Shown one piece after another: positions 61,161-64,000 of a stretch of 64,000 bases of DNA (within the stretch, counting starts at the first letter, position 1; each line of letters opens with the position of its first letter). Under the pieces are notes generated by a model. That model was not told the origin of the DNA. It made no database searches and worked only from the letters and a program-made list of their open reading frames with translations. Source of the stretch: Mesocentrotus franciscanus (Eukaryota > Echinodermata > Echinoidea > Camarodonta > Strongylocentrotidae). The stretch spans positions 31,129,764 to 31,193,763 of the forward strand of contig CP137679.1 of the NCBI GenBank assembly GCA_037976565.1, read 5' to 3'. Both the position numbers and the translations under genes were made by a program.

Positions 61161-64000
61161 CTTTTTGATTACACGCAGATCCTTTCGGTGAAGAACGTGT
61201 ACGGAAGAACAGCACTCCATCAAGCCATCAAGATAGGACACGATCCCCTCATCGAGTACTGCCTGCCTCTTTGTAAATATAACTTCCAATTACATATTCA
61301 AACATACTAATACAAAATTTAATGATTGGTATCAATGTTTTGATAAAAGTCATTTAATAATATCATAGCTTTGTTCAACCAGGGTAGTCTCAGCAAGATG
61401 AGTAATGCCCCCGATTCATGCTCCAGAAACATTTGACTCTCGGCACTTTACTACACTAACCGAATTCCTAACTTTAAACCTTGACCTAAATTTAAACCGA
61501 ACTCTAACCCTAACCCTAACCCTAACTCTAAAACCATCAACCTAATCTAAATCCCAAATTGTAACCCTAACCATAATGACGAAAGAAAGCCTGGAGCAAA
61601 CATCGGGTCACCTTTGGACTTTTGGTATGTTTTTGATGACCTCTAGTGGCTTCTGACGATGAAATGGATGGACCAGAATACCATGCCTATCTTCTAGACT
61701 TCAAGACCAAGTACGGCACCAATGTGATGCATACAGCATGTAGGAAAGGACACCTGGACTTGGCGATCAAGTTCCATGACCTATGCCCCAAACTCCTGTA
61801 CGAGAAGACTAATATAACGGGATTGACGCCTCTTCACTATGCATGCAGCGAGAACTATCCAGAGCTGGTGACAAAGATCTGCTCCATACAAAGGTAACTT
61901 TGAAGACATTTACGAGCAGTGACAGAGCAGTGAATCTCGAACGACCGCACCGAAATTTTCTGCGTGTGAATATCTAAAGCTAATTAGTTTAAAGGTCTTT
62001 AAACTAATCAGCTTTAAAGAATTTTACCCGTGTGTGAAAAGATTGTGTGTATCTGTCCGAACATTGTATAAACGACGTTCACACGGGGAAAAATTTACTT
62101 TAAAGCTGTTTAAAGGTATAGACCAGTTTTGGAAACGCCCCCTCTCAATTAATGGAAGCTCTCATTACCAATCATGTGAAAGAATATGTTTTGACTAATA
62201 CGTGATGATACAAATTTTGCCCGGAAACCGCCTACTAATTGATATATGTGGTAAATTATTATTATTATTAAATTATATCAATTTTGGACCAAATAGATAT
62301 CGCGCACGTGTCGCGTAGTCCCATATACATCTTTCTGTGTACAGTGCTTGTAACTTTACCAAGACTGGGCCAAATTTCTTATCATTTTGATGATTCCAGA
62401 ACCTTGCAGTACACACCAATACTTATATGCTAGATGATCAACCTTTTCTGATCGATTCCACAACGATTCTTTCACAATGCAATCGCATGACGAGAACTGG
62501 TCTTTATCTGTAAAGCTGTTCAGTTAAACAGCTTTAAACTAATCAGCTCTAAATACGATGCATTTTAACCGTGTTTGAAAAGGCTGGAGGTTCTCTTTTT
62601 ACTTCCCTCTCCATATCTCTGACTCTCTCTCTCTCTTTCCATTCTATGTCCATTTGCTCCCTCTTTCCTTTTTGTTCTGTACCACCAAATGGTGATTAAA
62701 AGGCTCACAAGGCGTGAAGCATTTGCGTATCTTGGAGCTTCATTTGAAAAAAGGTTTTGCATTATGCTTTTAATGTCAGTAAAGTGAATAAATAGTATGT
62801 ACCATATAACATGATCACAAAGACTTTTGAAAAATCAACCTAAGGCAACTTCAGTAGCTTTATCCATCACCCACTGAAACGTACAAACACTATTACCAAA
62901 TATAATATGGGATATACAAATATGGTATTGAAATTTCCTTCAAGATAGTTTTCGAAAGTCTTTGCAACATATTACTTGTATTTCTAATCCGAACTGAATA
63001 AATGATATAAAATTGATGAAGTAAAAAGATAAATCACCGCCATATTCTCGGTTGGGTTAGCTGCTTCTAGCATATTTTCTGAATTAATTTAAAATTGGAT
63101 GATTTAAAAGACAGATAGCCTATTCACGTTCTTTCTTTTAGTCATGACAGAACACTGCAACTAAGTATAGATGATCGTGATGTAGTAGATGGGAGCCCTT
63201 CACTGCTCAAGTTCACAGCCTTGAGAGGGTCGAGTGATTGTCTGGTTGTTCTCCTGAAGCATGTGGAGGATCAATCCACTATAATGAAACTCCTAGAGTG
63301 GATCTCGGCCGTGAAGAACCTTTCCAAAGTCCTTAAGGTTTGTGTTTATTTTCCTTCAAAATGTTGCTTAAAAAAAGAAACAGGGTATCTTTTCATGAAA
63401 CTGTTTTAGGTACAAGTTCTCCGACATCCCATAGGAGCCCGTGTATAAGAATTCACTGTTTTAATGGGATGTCGCAGAACTTGTGCTCAGACGGTGAAAC
63501 GATGCCATGTAGACAGTGGATCACACAGTTTGGGGTTCGAGTCCCGTCGCGGCACTTTTGTCTTTTGTTTGGCAGGACATTAATCTACATTCGCCACTCT
63601 CCACCTAGGTATAGTTACTGGGTACCTGGTAGTATTCTACGAATGGTTTTAGCGCCTTAGAGCAGCTGGTCTATTAAGCTAACAGTAAAATAGTACTTTG
63701 TAGGTGCTTGAGGCATTAATTATGTGCGCAATACAAATGCAGCTACTATCATCACTGTACTTTCTATTACAGTTTTGCATAGAACAGAAAGGGAATATTC
63801 TAATTTGAAGACATAACTTCAAAGTATAAATGTGAATTAGTATAAAATATATCGTGCTGATAAATTGTATATTGCAATGAATCCTGAATGGATTACAAGT
63901 TTTTATTATTTTTAACTTGATGAAACAATAACTGTCTCCTGTCACTACTCTGGAGATCCAGATTCTGTCCGTTTTTATGATTTTTTTTATCTTTCAATCA
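57462..64000 (+). CDS. TRPA: Gene B: TRPA-like ankyrin-repeat channel, paralogue of gene A (exons 1-8; 3' part outside window)
   Basis: The second copy of the channel lies 21.5 kb after the polyadenylation signals of gene A on the same strand. Exons 1-8 give about 434 residues of N-terminal ankyrin domain; membrane segments lie beyond the window. Exon lengths and phases equal those of gene A except for a shorter exon 1 (20 codons), a shorter exon 4 (four codons) and the standard exon 8. All splice sites are GT-AG and all exons are open, so the visible part looks intact. Introns 1-8 share SINE, MITE, CCCTAA and (ATT)n landmarks with gene A, which shows duplication of genomic DNA, not retroposition. 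The N-terminus MDDDDSICDESSKGRSSRYS is acidic then Ser-rich, without a signal peptide, as expected for a cytosolic N-terminus. Coordinates span introns. Confidence 0.9.
57797..57974 (+). CDS. TRPA: Gene B exon 2: ankyrin repeat
   Basis: The acceptor is tcctttgcag and the donor g|gtaagt. It codes LVSSRRPDVDNARNLLSDLT...DSRGNRPIHYACIKGLVPWLELIIEQGG, phase 1. It is 178 nt, as in gene A. Confidence 0.92.
58446..58604. mobile_element. Short inverted-repeat element in gene B intron 2 (shared with gene A)
   Basis: gggccctgtcttataaagag pairs with inverse cataagacgggatcc, with cgattgat / atcaatcg motifs between. It is the orthologous copy of 2325-2467. Confidence 0.7.
58632..58708 (+). CDS. TRPA: Gene B exon 3: ankyrin repeat
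   Basis: The acceptor is ttatgatag and the donor cag|gtgagt. It codes (D)VEVKGAGGRKPIHLVVGEKARSETQ, 77 nt, restoring phase 0. Confidence 0.87.
58853..59242. mobile_element. hAT-like element in gene B intron 3, 8-base target duplication, empty site in gene A
   Basis: The ends are CAGGGGCGGATCCA and GGATCCGCCACTG. CGTGGTAG flanks both sides (58845-58852 and 59243-59250), while gene A has a single CGTGGTAG at 3074-3081. It is the same family as 55316-55691 in the opposite orientation. The long ORFs across it are by-products. Confidence 0.9.
59301..59800 (+). pseudogene. Three tandem relics of the exon 4 start in gene B
   Basis: Copies of the acceptor plus exon start lie at 59301 (gcgcaggacaaagtcaaact), 59493 and 59680, before the true exon at 59801. 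Order and spacing match gene A (3132, 3359, 3543), so the array predates the gene duplication. Confidence 0.75.
59801..59965 (+). CDS. TRPA: Gene B exon 4: ankyrin repeat
   Basis: The acceptor is cattaacag and the donor gac|gtatgt, 55 codons. It codes AQDKVKMIELLASKSVLVNE then KDDLGQTPLQLACNHSEYRG and QKMVIQALLLQSDVD, with an in-frame shortening around CNHSE compared with gene A. Confidence 0.92.
60569..60790 (+). CDS. TRPA: Gene B exon 5: two ankyrin repeats
   Basis: The acceptor is tttcacag and the donor cag|gtatta. It codes EPVKVGGVNSTLLNIACHNN then ETALLLLDHGANPLAEDGSK and NTPLFIILTKEN. It is 222 nt, phase 0. An (ATT)n tract (about 60473-60520) precedes it. Confidence 0.94.
61030..61160. 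repeat. (TAG)n and (ATT)n microsatellite in gene B intron 5
   Basis: A run of tag/agt triplets followed by att triplets lies just before exon 6, longer than in gene A. The hydrophobic Leu/Val/Ile ORFs here are by-products. Confidence 0.85.
61179..61272 (+). CDS. TRPA: Gene B exon 6: ankyrin repeat
   Basis: The acceptor is acacgcag and the donor t|gtaaat. It codes ILSVKNVYGRTALHQAIKIG then HDPLIEYCLPL, phase 1, 94 nt as in gene A. Confidence 0.93.
61500..61535. repeat. Telomere-like CCCTAA tract in gene B intron 6
   Basis: Three perfect ccctaa copies plus variants sit at the same intron position as in gene A. Confidence 0.7.
61647..61893 (+). CDS. TRPA: Gene B exon 7: two ankyrin repeats
   Basis: The acceptor is acctctag and the donor aaag|gtaact, phase 1 to 2, 247 nt. 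It codes (L)ASDDEMDGPEYHAYLLDFKT then NVMHTACRKGHLDLAIKFHD and GLTPLHYACSENYPELVTKI. Confidence 0.94.
61894..63141 (+). other. Gene B intron 7 with nested elements
   Basis: Relative to gene A, an extra block at about 61930-62585 is inserted. Its outer part has aagctaattagtttaaag and inverse-like taaactaatcagctttaaa motifs on both sides, and a TTAA family B element (62110-62513) sits inside it. The rest aligns with gene A intron 7. Confidence 0.65.
62110..62513. mobile_element. TTAA-bounded element, family B, in gene B intron 7
   Basis: It begins TTAAAGGTATAGACCAGTTT and ends with gagaactggtctttatctgt. It is collinear with 2703-3073 but has an extra (ATT)n patch near 62257. It is nested in another repeat-rich block absent from gene A. 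Confidence 0.78.
63142..63337 (+). CDS. TRPA: Gene B exon 8: ankyrin repeat
   Basis: The acceptor is ttctttctttta-g and the donor aag|gtttgt, phase 2 to 0. It codes (S)HDRTLQLSIDDRDVVDGSPS, then FTALRGSSDCLVVLLKH and a helical end. The frame is intact here, unlike gene A at the same acceptor. Confidence 0.92.
63338..64000 (+). other. Gene B intron 8 (partial)
   Basis: It carries the short caagttctccgac inverted repeat and the SINE-like unit (63505-63770; ggggttcgagtcccgtcgcg), collinear with gene A but without the TA-flanked MITE and without the secondary SINE insert. Exon 9 should follow shortly after the window end. Confidence 0.65.

Overview
This is animal nuclear DNA: every real gene is split by GT-AG introns, and the window is full of LINE relics, tRNA-derived SINEs, short inverted-repeat DNA elements (MITEs) and satellites. 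Repeat style, intron size and the divergent TRP channel suggest a marine invertebrate deuterostome, probably an echinoderm such as a sea urchin. The species call is an inference. No bacterial, organellar or CRISPR features are present.

The protein-coding content is two head-to-tail paralogues of a TRPA-type ankyrin-repeat cation channel, both on the + strand. Gene A enters at base 1, missing only its extreme N-terminus, and runs through 25 recognisable exons to a stop at 35245-35247. Its layout is an ankyrin domain (exons 2-12), a pre-S1 linker (13-16), six membrane segments and a pore (17-22), and a cytosolic tail with a coiled coil (23-25). Gene B begins at the ATG at 57462; exons 1-8 are visible before the window ends. 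Exons, splice phases and much intron sequence match between A and B, so they arose by recent segmental duplication. All eight visible exons of B are open. Gene A has a one-base deletion near the start of exon 8, which either breaks the frame or is bypassed by a nearby acceptor.

Gene A introns carry four LINE relics (intron 12 CR1/L2-like, intron 14 antisense L1/Tx1-like, intron 20 antisense RTE-like, intron 24 CR1/Jockey-like), several TTAA-bounded fold-back elements, a tandem satellite in intron 15 and minisatellites. Comparing A and B gives empty sites for several insertions. Introns 3 and 16 also hold tandem relics of the splice acceptor plus the first part of the next exon.

Bases 35951-57450 hold no convincing gene. 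They contain a GC-rich dispersed element, a three-copy tandem repeat of about 724 bp, a broken LINE, a satellite of about 365 bp, short tandem repeats, a hAT-like element with an 8-base target duplication inside another element, a long polypyrimidine/polypurine hairpin, and a 15-bp minisatellite about 200 bp before the gene B start codon.

Functionally, the channel keeps the TRPA fold and pore, but by my alignment from memory it lacks the equivalents of the main electrophile-sensing cysteines of vertebrate TRPA1 and has Glu where vertebrates have Asp at the pore acidic site. It is therefore likely a divergent TRPA paralogue with a different stimulus.
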